Shown here: in pieces, positions 1 through 7,030 of the stretch
Layout of the letters: every line of letters starts with the position of its first letter
Position numbering within the stretch: the first letter of the stretch is position 1
Virus record (IMG/VR): IMGVR_UViG_3300046817_000520
Span: 1-29,325 of that record
From: a virus
Strand: one strand, 5' to 3'
DNA: 29,325 nucleotides
Position numbers and translations under genes: made by a program
Notes under the pieces: generated by a model
Told to the model about the DNA's origin: nothing
The model's database searches: none
The model's input: the letters and a program-made list of their open reading frames with translations, nothing else

Positions 1-1381
1 TCGAGACAAACGCCCCGCCATTGTCGCCAAAATCCACCGCCGATTCAGCCGACGAGAAGATCGTCCTGCCCCTCGGGGGAAATGATGCTGTGGCCCCACC
101 GTTGGTGATCCACACCCGGCCCTGATAAACCTCAGACGCTGTCCCTGAGATGCCATAGGGCATCAGGAACGTCGTCGCCTCGGCCCCGTCATTCCCACCA
201 CTGAAATGAACCAACGCCTTACTGTACCCCTGGCCGTAGGTCTGCATGATGATCGCGGTTACAACCCCTGATTCCATTTGAGCAACAGCAGTTGCTCCAG
301 TGCCATCGCCGATGATCGAGACAATCGGCGGCGCCCGATACCCCGTGCCGCCGTAATTGACCCCGATCGAGGTAATCTGGCCGAACGCCACGGTGCAAAC
401 CGCGACGCCACCAGACCCACCAGGGATGGAAGGGCTGCCCGGTATGCCGGGATCGTCGATGCTAACGGTGGGCGGGACTGCGTACCCCGTGCCCGGATTG
501 ATAATCGCGATTGCGGTGATCGCCCCGTTCGTTATCGAGACAGCCCCGCTCGCCCCGCTGCCAGGCGCAGCGCTGAAAATGACCCTCGTCCGGCTGGTAT
601 AGCCATGCCCGCCATCGACGATGACGACCTCTTGCACCCCGCCGGTATTGACGCTGACAGTCGGTGTAGCAATCGCGCTGTCGTCGGTTCCCCCCCCACT
701 GATGTAGAGGTTGATGAAATCATCAACACCGAACCCTGTCCCCGGATTCGTCGTCGTGATCTTCGTCACGGCCCCGTTGCTGATCTCCGCAACGAACGTC
801 GCCGATGTCCCGCTCCCTGTCGTCTGAAACGAGATCGTCGGCAGGCTCGTATAGTTCTTCCCGGCGTTCGCGATGGAGACCTCGGGGCCAACCCCGCCTG
901 CGGTAAACAGGTTGTTGGCATCCCAAAGCCAGTACCCGTTTGTCTGATCCTTGGCGAACACCAACTCCTCGCTGCCGAACTGCGTAAACCCCTGCACCGT
1001 TGACGGACTTGCAATCGTCCCCGCCGGCATGATCGTCGATGTCGCATTGGTGTTGAGGTTGACGGCGATCATCGAGCCGTCCGACAACAACACAGTGGCG
1101 TAAGGCACATCGCCGACATTGCCGAACGCGAACCAGACAATCGTCATCCCAGCGGGGGCCGTGTAGATGTCCGGCCCGATCCCCGGCAGGATGCGAAGGT
1201 TGCTCGGCCCAATCGGGAACCAGCCATCGCACCAGAACATCTCGCCCGCGCCAATCGCCGGGCGAGACGGCTTGGTGTTCAGCGTCTCGAACTTCTCGAA
1301 ATTGATCGGATGGAAATTCTCAGGCAGCCCTGGCGTGTCGGCGGGCTTGCCGGGAAGCGAGATGTTGCCGCCGTCCGACAT
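1..1381 (-). CDS. P22 gp10-like tail/DNA-stabilisation protein with GTGY repeats (3' end outside window)
   Basis: The frame is open from an ATG at 1381 to the window edge, giving 460 residues without a stop, so the C-terminus is missing. The start overlaps the preceding gene's stop as TGATG. Residues 1-165 and about 415-460 read like tail-hub or packaged-DNA-stabilisation proteins of podoviruses (late residues QGRVWITNGG and GRTIFSSAESAVDFGDNGG). Residues about 168-400 hold a tandem series of glycine-rich beta modules with cores near 174 (GKNY), 214 (GTGF), 258 (GHGY), 297 (GTGY), 345 (GGTGY) and 383 (GQGY). It would sit at the portal-tail junction after the adaptors. The gp10 assignment is inferred from the end segments and from gene order; the repeat domain is seen directly. 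Only the exact family name is uncertain; the protein is plainly a virion component by context. Confidence 0.7.
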   Translation of the reverse strand, partial: MSDGGNISLPGKPADTPGLPENFHPINFEKFETLNTKPSRPAIGAGEMFWCDGWFPIGPSNLRILPGIGPDIYTAPAGMTIVWFAFGNVGDVPYATVLLSDGSMIAVNLNTNATSTIMPAGTIASPSTVQGFTQFGSEELVFAKDQTNGYWLWDANNLFTAGGVGPEVSIANAGKNYTSLPTISFQTTGSGTSATFVAEISNGAVTKITTTNPGTGFGVDDFINLYISGGGTDDSAIATPTVSVNTGGVQEVVIVDGGHGYTSRTRVIFSAAPGSGASGAVSITNGAITAIAIINPGTGYAVPPTVSIDDPGIPGSPSIPGGSGGVAVCTVAFGQITSIGVNYGGTGYRAPPIVSIIGDGTGATAVAQMESGVVTAIIMQTYGQGYSKALVHFSGGNDGAEATTFLMPYGISGTASEVYQGRVWITNGGATASFPPRGRTIFSSAESAVDFGDNGGAFVS

Positions 1382-2301
1382 CACCATTTTCCATAAATGT
1401 TAGTCACTCTGCCCGGCCGGGTGTATGCCGAGTATCTGTTGCAATAGTCGTCGAACTTCTTGCGATAATACATTGCCGCGTTGAGGTTTTGCATCTCCTC
1501 GTAAGCATAGATGGCGGCTCCCATAGGGACACAATCTGTCCAAGGATCGGCAATCGCCTCGAATGAACTATCATCCTCCAAATCTTTGGGTAGGCAGCAA
1601 CAGTCAAATTCCATCTGATAGATCGTCGAGGGAATGGGATACATGTAGAGCGAGCCGTTGCTGCCCTGTCCGAGTTGGGCGCACATCGTCGGCACGTAGA
1701 GGTATTGCCTCGGGTACTGGCGGATGAACGCCTGGTAGGTCGAGAACGGGTAGCACGGCAGGCTGTAGCGGTAGTTGGCGTAAATGAAGCTGACCGATCG
1801 GACGAAGATAATCTCCCCCACGCCAGGGAAGATGTTGAGCGGCACGGCGGAGAACGGGTAGACCTCCTGCGACGCCTGGGTGACGTTGATCGGTTGCACG
1901 TTGGCCGTGGCTGTTGCCCCTGTCCCTGTGGGATCGGTGATCGTGACCTGGGGGAACGTGTATCCCGAGCCGCCGAAGTTGACGGCGATGTTGCTGAGCG
2001 AGCCAAGGATAATCTGCGCCGTCGCTGTGGCCTGTGCGCCTGCGGGAAACGGCTGCGCTCCGTTCGGCTGGTCCGGGGCGGAGATCGTCACAACAGGAGC
2101 CGTGTACCCCGTGCCGGCGTTGGTGATATTGATGCTGACGATGGCCCCTGACATCGGCGTGAGGACGCGAACGCACTGAGTTCGTAGAGCCACCTCGCGC
2201 CTAGCACGATTGATGAAGACGCGCAAATCCTCGGGGTTAAGCTCCTTTTGCGCCCGGTCGCGGACGAAGGATTGAACTTGCTGGAGGTAGCTGTTGAGCA
2301 T
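1381..2301 (-). CDS. Head-tail adaptor-like protein carrying a GTGY-module insertion (306 aa)
   Basis: This 306-residue protein starts at an ATG that overlaps the previous stop (TGATG). Its flanks match the neighbouring 234-aa protein: an N-terminal helix with INRARREVALRTQCVRVL (about 30-47), and a C-terminal part from GQGSNGSLYMYPIP through a Cys-rich CCC and a helical end. Between them, at about 50-139, sits a block absent from the neighbour containing two modules, GTGYTAP (63-69) and GSGYTFP (111-117), each ending in a VTI strand. Paralogy to the upstream gene and its place between coat and tail genes suggest a head-completion or adaptor ring protein. The adaptor role is inference; the paralogy and insertion are visible by comparing the translations. 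Confidence 0.65.
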   Translation of the reverse strand: MLNSYLQQVQSFVRDRAQKELNPEDLRVFINRARREVALRTQCVRVLTPMSGAIVSINITNAGTGYTAPVVTISAPDQPNGAQPFPAGAQATATAQIILGSLSNIAVNFGGSGYTFPQVTITDPTGTGATATANVQPINVTQASQEVYPFSAVPLNIFPGVGEIIFVRSVSFIYANYRYSLPCYPFSTYQAFIRQYPRQYLYVPTMCAQLGQGSNGSLYMYPIPSTIYQMEFDCCCLPKDLEDDSSFEAIADPWTDCVPMGAAIYAYEEMQNLNAAMYYRKKFDDYCNRYSAYTRPGRVTNIYGKW

Positions 2302-3005
2302 CAGCCGGCCTTCTGCTGTATGCCGAGCCGGTTGGCCTGCATCTGGTCAGGCGACTGTGCCCAATTCTCCGGCAACAGATTGGGATCGGCGGCATTGCGG
2401 GCAAATGCCATCTGCTGCGTGAACCGCTCCAACATCTTGTCCGCGTCCGATGACCGCTGAAGCGACTGGAATCCGATCCACGCCGCATAGAACGGCACAG
2501 CCAGCGTCCAGATCGGCGGGATGGCCTCTGCTGTCGTATTGTCCACCAGATCGATCGGCGTGCAGAGTGCGTCAACCTTGCAGGCATAGCCAAAATCAGG
2601 GGCGGGATTAACGAAGATGTTGCCGCTCGTCCCCTGGCCGAACTGCGACCACTGGCTCGGCTGCCCGTTCGCCGGGACCGGGCTGTTAAGCGCGTAAAGG
2701 CCGAAGAACTCGAATGGCCGAGAGATCAGCCACTTGTAACCCCCCGCGTTCTGCCGCCAAAGCTGGCGGACGTTGAACACGCCGGCCACACCCGTCGCCA
2801 AGCCGGTGATCGTGGAGAAGTTGTACTGCTGTTGCCCGATGACCAGCGTCAAATCCGCATAGTTGCGGATGCACACGCCTTGCGCGGCGACTTGCTGCCG
2901 GGCCTCGTTAATGTAGGTGTCAATCGTCGCTGTCGGGATCAGCGGGATCGGGGAGGAAGGGGCCTGCAAGAGCGCCGAGGTGATTGTCTCGTATGACGTG
3001 AGCAC
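2301..3005 (-). CDS. Head-tail adaptor-like protein, uninserted paralogue (234 aa)
   Basis: This 234-residue protein begins at a GTG (3005-3003) with a GGAGG ribosome site about 5 nt upstream in the 46-nt gap after the glycine-rich gene. It shares the pattern SY...INEARQQVAAQGVCIR, a GQGTSGNIFVNPAP segment and a long helical C-terminus with the next gene, without the GTGY block. In podoviruses the genes after coat encode head-completion factors such as P22 gp4, and its size and position fit that role. Function is inferred from order and paralogy; I did not recognise a diagnostic motif. Confidence 0.65.
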   Translation of the reverse strand: MLTSYETITSALLQAPSSPIPLIPTATIDTYINEARQQVAAQGVCIRNYADLTLVIGQQQYNFSTITGLATGVAGVFNVRQLWRQNAGGYKWLISRPFEFFGLYALNSPVPANGQPSQWSQFGQGTSGNIFVNPAPDFGYACKVDALCTPIDLVDNTTAEAIPPIWTLAVPFYAAWIGFQSLQRSSDADKMLERFTQQMAFARNAADPNLLPENWAQSPDQMQANRLGIQQKAG

Positions 3006-3051
3006 CTAGACCTCCAAATACAAACCCTCCCCTTTCACGGGATCAGGAGAC

Positions 3052-4164
3052 TTAACCGCCGACCTGCGCCATGAAGATCGTGGCGTTGGCCGAGCCGAGC
3101 GTAACCCCGATCGTGGCCGAAGTGGTTCCGCCACCCGCGACATAAACAGTCGGCGTACCGGCAAACAACCCGCCGTCATAGATCGTGCCAATCGTGGTGA
3201 TCGTGCCACCCGATACAGCAGCGACGCCGATCGATGCCTTGCGCGGGAGATACCCCGTAAGCTCGACCGCCGGGTTGAGATAGGCAGGCGTCGCGCTCGG
3301 GACGCCGCCGACTGTCGTGATCTCGCTCAACACCGAGTACCCAGCGCCACCGTTGGTGATCGAGTCACCTGTGATCGTCCACATCGGCACGATCGTCGCC
3401 GCCGCCGAAGTCCCGGCACCGGCAATCGTCAGCGAGGGAACGGTCGAGAACGAAGACCCCGGATTGTTGCAGAGCACCGCCGCCAGGGTTCCCGAGCCAA
3501 CCAGCGTCGTGACCGCCGTCGCGTTCGAGGTGATTGCCCCAGAGATATAGGCCGGGTCGGTCGGATTGGGATAAATCTGCGGCACCGGAGGCGTGAGATA
3601 CCCGGCGCCCTGATTGACGACCGTGATGCTCGACACCGTGCCGGACGAGATGACCGCGATGGCCGTCGCCTGCACACCCGGCTGCGGGGGCGGCGGGATG
3701 AACACCAGCGGGGGAACCGTGTAGCCCGCACCCGCTGCGGAGACGCTGATCGTGACGTTGATCAACCCACCCACGACAGCCGTCCACTGCGAGTTGCCGG
3801 CGCTCGGCGTAACCGTCGTGCTGCCCGCAACATAGGCGGAACCCGCTGTCGTAACCACCGCGCCGATCGCGCAGCCGGTCATGTTGGCGACGCGGATGTT
3901 AGTACCATCGCTCGTCACGGTGTTGTTGCCGCCGCGATTGTAGGAAGACTCGATCTGCCAGGTCTGCGTGATCGGGTCGAGTACCTGAATGACGCCGACC
4001 TTGGAAAGATCGATCGCCCACACCCCTCGCGGGATCAGGAGAGATTGCCCAGGTGCCAGCGTTACCCGCGTGCCTGCCGGATCGATCGCCCCATTGACCA
4101 GCGATGCCGGATAAAGCGACGGGATCGGCAGATTCTGCCCAGGACCAGAAAGCCAACCAGCCAT
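3052..4164 (-). CDS. Glycine-rich virion protein, likely head decoration or fibre (370 aa)
   Basis: This protein has 370 residues, starts ATG at 4164 with GAGG about 8 nt upstream, and lies 19 nt after the coat gene. Residues 1-75 are a distinct N-terminal segment (AGWLSGPGQNLPIPSLYPAS, then a possible attachment beta domain). The remainder is almost entirely Gly/Ala/Thr/Val beta repeats, with cores GAGYTVPP (145-152) and GAGYLTPP (186-193) and weaker copies later (GSSFSTVP, GAGYSVLS). Such low-complexity beta proteins directly after a coat gene are often decoration or fibre proteins; this is inferred from position. No signal peptide or enzymatic motif is visible. Confidence 0.6.
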   Translation of the reverse strand: MAGWLSGPGQNLPIPSLYPASLVNGAIDPAGTRVTLAPGQSLLIPRGVWAIDLSKVGVIQVLDPITQTWQIESSYNRGGNNTVTSDGTNIRVANMTGCAIGAVVTTAGSAYVAGSTTVTPSAGNSQWTAVVGGLINVTISVSAAGAGYTVPPLVFIPPPPQPGVQATAIAVISSGTVSSITVVNQGAGYLTPPVPQIYPNPTDPAYISGAITSNATAVTTLVGSGTLAAVLCNNPGSSFSTVPSLTIAGAGTSAAATIVPMWTITGDSITNGGAGYSVLSEITTVGGVPSATPAYLNPAVELTGYLPRKASIGVAAVSGGTITTIGTIYDGGLFAGTPTVYVAGGGTTSATIGVTLGSANATIFMAQVGG

Positions 4165-4183
4165 TGTTTGTTACCTCATCCGA

Positions 4184-5227
4184 TCAGAACGTGGACGACG
4201 GATTCGCGATGCCGGTCACATGCGCGTTCGCGCTCGGCTTGGCCGTCAGGACATTGTATCCGAGGACCACGACACCCTGCTGTCCGATCTGGCCGATCGG
4301 CACCAGCGAGTAGAAGCCGGAGAAATCGAACATCGCGTCTTCCGACCCGTACATATTCGTGTACTTGGTGTTGACGTAGTAGGCGTTGCCGACCGGGCAG
4401 AAGTGATCGTTGAATATCGGCACACCTGCCACGTTCAGGTTCGGGAAGGACGACCGGATCGGCGTTCCCATCGAGTATTCCTGGCCGGGCCGGTTGAACG
4501 TCGCCTCTGTCCCGATGAAGTCGGTGTTCAAGGTAGCGAAGTCCGCCGGGTTCATAATGACGCAGGTCGGTGCCTCACCACCCGCCGCATCGCCGACCGT
4601 AATCAGCGAGTTGGACATCGTGGTGCGCTTGTAGCCTACGTTACCGACATTGCCCGAGGCCGACGATGCGACGAAGTACTGACCTTTGAGAGACGTGTTG
4701 CCCGGAGCCGTCCGGTTCACGCCACCGTAGGTCGTGACGTTCGTGCCATCGTCGAAAGCATCGTAGAAGCTGTTGGGCTGAAGCGAGTTCGCCGTGTTGT
4801 TGCTGAACAGCAAGCCGCCCATGTTCTGCACGGTCACGGACCATGCATCGTTCATGCGTGCCTTAAGCAGAGAAATCTCGCGATCGGTCGCCTGGATCAC
4901 CGTCTCGCCAAACGGCAAGGGGATCGGGACGACCCAATAGGCCAGTGGGAATTGCAGGTTTTGCACACCCGGCGTAATCACGGGCGAGTTGAACCCACCG
5001 CCGTAGCCGGTAAACTGACCCTGAACCATCGACTGCCCCTGCACGGGGATCGTCACCTGGCTCAAGCCGCCCGCTGCCCGCTGCGCACCCCCGAGGAGGA
5101 AGAACAGCGCCGGTGAGGCGAAGTAGATTTGAACGAACAAGCGAGGCACGAATGCCCTGCGTGTGACGGCGCTCAGCTCCGTATAAAGCGACCCCGTGGG
5201 GACCGCACCCTGGCCGGGCAAAGGCAT
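4184..5227 (-). CDS. Major capsid protein (HK97-fold type, 347 aa)
   Basis: This 347-residue protein begins MPLPGQGAVPTGSLYTE with a GGAGA ribosome site 6 nt upstream. It follows the scaffold-like gene and precedes the adaptors, the usual position of the coat gene. Features consistent with HK97-fold coats are an N-terminal arm, a long central helix (QATDREISLLKARMNDAW), an SNSLI spine-like stretch, the motif CVIMNPADFATL, and a C-terminal A-domain with VAGVPIFNDHF followed by a Tyr/Phe-rich beta segment. No protease gene is seen beside it, which fits scaffold-driven assembly without head-protein cleavage. The assignment rests on context plus these general features. Confidence 0.8.
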   Translation of the reverse strand: MPLPGQGAVPTGSLYTELSAVTRRAFVPRLFVQIYFASPALFFLLGGAQRAAGGLSQVTIPVQGQSMVQGQFTGYGGGFNSPVITPGVQNLQFPLAYWVVPIPLPFGETVIQATDREISLLKARMNDAWSVTVQNMGGLLFSNNTANSLQPNSFYDAFDDGTNVTTYGGVNRTAPGNTSLKGQYFVASSASGNVGNVGYKRTTMSNSLITVGDAAGGEAPTCVIMNPADFATLNTDFIGTEATFNRPGQEYSMGTPIRSSFPNLNVAGVPIFNDHFCPVGNAYYVNTKYTNMYGSEDAMFDFSGFYSLVPIGQIGQQGVVVLGYNVLTAKPSANAHVTGIANPSSTF

Positions 5228-5242
5228 CTATCGTCTCCGCTC

Positions 5243-5377
5243 TTACTTGTTCGGCACATGCCGAACGCTGGTACCGCGATCGGCAGTAGGCGGCGCGTCC
5301 TTGCGCCCGGTAAGCGATCCCCGCGCCGGCATCGATGGCGTGGCCTTCGGCGGAGCGGGGGTTTGGAAAATCGACAT
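5243..5377 (-). CDS. Small protein ending in HVPN (44 aa)
   Basis: A 44-residue Pro/Ala-rich protein (MSIFQTPAPPKATPSM...) runs from ATG 5377, overlapping the scaffold stop as TGATG, to TAA at 5243, just before the coat gene. Its tail, TSVRHVPNK, resembles the tail LAIQHVPNSGSKH of the 58-aa protein on the other side of the scaffold gene. The translational coupling and shared tail make a real gene likely despite its size. Function unknown; a coat- or scaffold-binding peptide is one possibility. Confidence 0.55.
   Translation of the reverse strand: MSIFQTPAPPKATPSMPARGSLTGRKDAPPTADRGTSVRHVPNK
5249..5266. promoter_or_regulatory. 18-bp palindrome ahead of the coat gene
   Basis: GTTCGGCA-CA-TGCCGAAC is a perfect palindrome with 8-bp arms. 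It overlaps the end of the 44-aa gene and lies just upstream of the coat gene ribosome site. In RNA it could form a 7-bp hairpin with a 4-nt loop. It could be an mRNA stability or processing element, or simply the codons of the HVPN tail, because the related tail at 5970-5990 keeps part of it. Confidence 0.35.
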
Positions 5378-5943
5378 CAGCGGCCCCGGACTTCCTTGAT
5401 CGCCGCCGGGATCGCGTTGCGCAGAAACGACTCCTCGTCGCCCTTCATCAAGGCGTCGAGGCTCACATCGTCCTTGGGGATGTTGAAGAAATCCCAGCGC
5501 GAGCTGCCCGTGGACACAGGCTCCGGCGGAGGATTCTCGCGCTCGAAAAACGCCGCCGCAACCTCGTGGTCCGCGACGCCGCGTTCCTCCATCAGCTTCT
5601 CGACGTGGCCGATACCCTCGTCGTTATAGCCGGCATCCCTCAGAGCCGCCCGGCCCTTCAGCCATCGGCCCTCAAGCTCACGCTTGGCGCTCTCCGCCTG
5701 TCGCTCCTCGCGTTCCTTGGCCTGGCCCGAAAGGAACTCGTCGAGCTTCTTCTCGATGCCGGAGAACTTCTCGTTGACCTCATTGCGGATGCGAATCTCG
5801 GGGCCAATCCGCTCGGGCGCGGCAATCGCCACGGCTTCCTGCAACCGACGAGTCGCCTCCGGGTTCTTCTGGATCAGCGTCGCGACCTCGCGCAGCCGCT
5901 GGAACTCGGCGTAATCGTTCTCGTCGATCTCGTGTGTCGCCAT
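5377..5943 (-). CDS. Putative capsid scaffolding protein (188 aa)
   Basis: This 188-residue, strongly charged protein is probably mostly helical. It has Glu/Lys/Arg-rich stretches (ERIGPEIRIRNEVNEKF and GQAKEREERQAESAKREL) that look like a coiled coil, and an acidic, Pro-containing C-terminus. It sits immediately before the coat gene, separated only by a 44-aa gene, which is the usual place for a scaffold. The start is ATG 5943, with GAGG upstream. Scaffold sequences diverge quickly, so the call rests on composition and position. A protease fusion is unlikely because no catalytic motif is seen. Confidence 0.65.
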   Translation of the reverse strand: MATHEIDENDYAEFQRLREVATLIQKNPEATRRLQEAVAIAAPERIGPEIRIRNEVNEKFSGIEKKLDEFLSGQAKEREERQAESAKRELEGRWLKGRAALRDAGYNDEGIGHVEKLMEERGVADHEVAAAFFERENPPPEPVSTGSSRWDFFNIPKDDVSLDALMKGDEESFLRNAIPAAIKEVRGR

Positions 5944-5953
5944 CGATCAAACC

Positions 5954-6130
5954 TCAGTGCTTCGAGCCGGAGTTCGGCACATGCTGAATCGCGAGCGACC
6001 CGGACTTCGGATTGCCCGGCAAATGGCTCTTGCGCCCGCCGAGATCGATCTGGTCCATCGGGACGCGGACGATCTGGCTGTCCTGCTTGGGCAGGCTCTT
6101 GGTCGGATCGCGGAAGATGTCGGTTGCCAT
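5954..6130 (-). CDS. Small protein with HVPN tail (58 aa)
   Basis: I place the start at ATG 6130 (MATDIFRDPT...) rather than the longer frame from 6178, because AAGGAG lies a few bases upstream of 6130 and the longer frame would overlap the preceding gene. The 58-residue product is polar, with RVPMDQIDLGGRKSHLP in the middle and LAIQHVPNSGSKH at the end. Its tail resembles that of the 44-aa protein after the scaffold. Function unknown; the context is capsid assembly. Confidence 0.6.
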   Translation of the reverse strand: MATDIFRDPTKSLPKQDSQIVRVPMDQIDLGGRKSHLPGNPKSGSLAIQHVPNSGSKH

Positions 6131-6140
6131 CTCTGGCTCC

Positions 6141-6542
6141 TTATGCGGCTTGTTGCGGTTGCGGAGGAGCGGCACCACCCGGCGGCATTCCCGGCTGAGC
6201 CGCGCGCATCGCGGCGATCTGCGGCCCCATCTGGCGCTGCTGCATCAAAGAGCGCTGCGCCTCGGACATCTGAAGCCCCTGGCTCACGGCGCCGGGGGGA
6301 ACGTGCTTGGCGAGCTTGTTCAAAGCCTCGCGAATATCTCTGGCCGCGTCCGACCCGGCAGGGAGAACCCCACCGATCAGGGAAATGGCCTGTACGTGAA
6401 CGGCAAGTTTGGCGAGCGCCGCCGCCTCCATCCCCTGATTCGGGGTGGGCATGGTCGCTCCGCCTGCGCCGCCAGCCGGACGGGGCTGGGGAGGGGCAGC
6501 AGCCCCGCCCGGAGGCGGCGCTGCTCCCGGCGCGTCGGTCAT
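6141..6542 (-). CDS. Pro/Gly/Ala-rich head-region protein (133 aa)
   Basis: The likely start is ATG 6542 (MTDAPGAAPPP...), which makes an ATGA overlap with a possible tiny upstream frame; ATG 6554 in the same frame is the alternative and would give 137 residues. Low-complexity Pro/Gly/Ala ends flank a helical core (about 40-110: GMEAAALAKLAVHVQAISL, then MSEAQRSLMQQRQMGPQIAAM). Such proteins are common between portal and scaffold in podoviruses, usually unannotated. The function cannot be read from the sequence. Confidence 0.6.
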   Translation of the reverse strand: MTDAPGAAPPPGGAAAPPQPRPAGGAGGATMPTPNQGMEAAALAKLAVHVQAISLIGGVLPAGSDAARDIREALNKLAKHVPPGAVSQGLQMSEAQRSLMQQRQMGPQIAAMRAAQPGMPPGGAAPPQPQQAA

Positions 6543-6604
6543 ACCTTCGGGCATGGCCGGCGCTGCGGAATCTGCTTGTGAGCGGGCTTCCGCTTAAACC
6601 GCAC
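6539..6604 (-). CDS. Possible 21-aa basic peptide (GTG start)
   Basis: GTG at 6604 opens a 21-residue frame rich in Lys, Arg and Pro (VRFKRKPAHKQIPQRRPCPK...) that ends in an ATGA overlap with the start of the 133-aa gene. The overlap and composition favour a coupled peptide, but the length and the unimpressive ribosome site make it weak. Confidence 0.25.
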   Translation of the reverse strand: MRFKRKPAHKQIPQRRPCPKV

Positions 6605-6608
6605 AGGA

Positions 6609-6650
6609 TTACTTCCGGCGGTGCTTGCGGCTGCGATTGCGAACGGGCAT
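6609..6650 (-). CDS. Possible 13-aa Arg-rich leader peptide
   Basis: The frame MPVRNRSRKHRRK follows a strong GGAGG at ideal spacing (GGAGGCAGAC then ATG at 6650). Nothing else uses that ribosome site. It may be a leader peptide starting translation of the head operon, or a chance site. The surrounding 6605-6763 holds no other supported gene. Confidence 0.3.
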   Translation of the reverse strand: MPVRNRSRKHRRK

Positions 6651-6763
6651 GTCTGCCTCCATCTCAAGGGTTAAACCCGCCAGACGACCAATCCCAGAAG
6701 GACGAGAGACGAATGCATCTGGCTGTCCTACCTAGTGGGAGCAAATCACCCCAAACGCCACTA

Positions 6764-6792
6764 TTGCAGTCTCATTGAAACGCCGTTACGAT
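6764..6792 (+). promoter_or_regulatory. Sigma70-like promoter for the embedded HTH gene
   Basis: TTGCAG at 6764-6769 and TACGAT at 6787-6792 are separated by 17 nt. Predicted transcription start is about 6799-6800, one or two bases before the ATG of the rightward HTH gene at 6801, so the message might be leaderless or nearly so. Prediction by eye only. Confidence 0.4.
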
Positions 6793-6800
6793 AAGAGCCG

Positions 6801-6995
6801 ATGGCTAACGGTCACGATCACTCCGAGATGGTCCCCGCCAAAGAGGCGGCCAGGATCATTGGCATAGCCCCGCCAACCTTGTGCGCGTGGCGTAAGGCCA
6901 AGAAGGGACCGCCATACTACGCCCGTGTCGGGCGTATCTATTACGATCGATCCGACCTGTCGGAATGGATTAAGGGATTGCGCATCGAGGCTTAA
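6801..6995 (+). CDS. Small MerR/excisionase-type HTH protein (64 aa)
   Basis: The 64-residue protein contains a winged-helix type HTH: PAKEAARIIGIAPPTLCAW, then a wing-like GPPYYARVGRIYYDRSDLSEW. This is the layout of AlpA/Xis/MerR-like DNA-binding domains (helix, turn, recognition helix, beta wing, DLxxW). It is the only rightward gene in the leftward virion cluster and lies in a roughly 450-nt break between portal and the 133-aa gene, with its own promoter-like boxes. It could be an excisionase-like factor, a regulator of late genes, or an acquired moron. The domain call is firm, the role is not. Confidence 0.8.
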   Translation: MANGHDHSEMVPAKEAARIIGIAPPTLCAWRKAKKGPPYYARVGRIYYDRSDLSEWIKGLRIEA

Positions 6996-7030
6996 TGCAA
7001 TTCGTGAATCGTGTCTTGATGGGAAATTCC

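Noticed and set aside
278-1003. Long rightward open frame of 241 codons
   Set aside because: It is antisense to the gp10-like gene, which has the recognisable repeats; its translation is Arg/Asp/Pro-rich, as expected from a shadow frame of GC-rich DNA.
4220-5116. Rightward 298-codon open frame opposite the coat gene
   Set aside because: Coat gene features and ribosome site are on the other strand; this translation is Arg/Val/His-rich with no domain.
5335-6198. Rightward 287-codon open frame opposite the scaffold genes
   Set aside because: Composition (Leu/Arg/Ala-rich) and lack of a ribosome site indicate a shadow; the leftward genes have couplings and starts.
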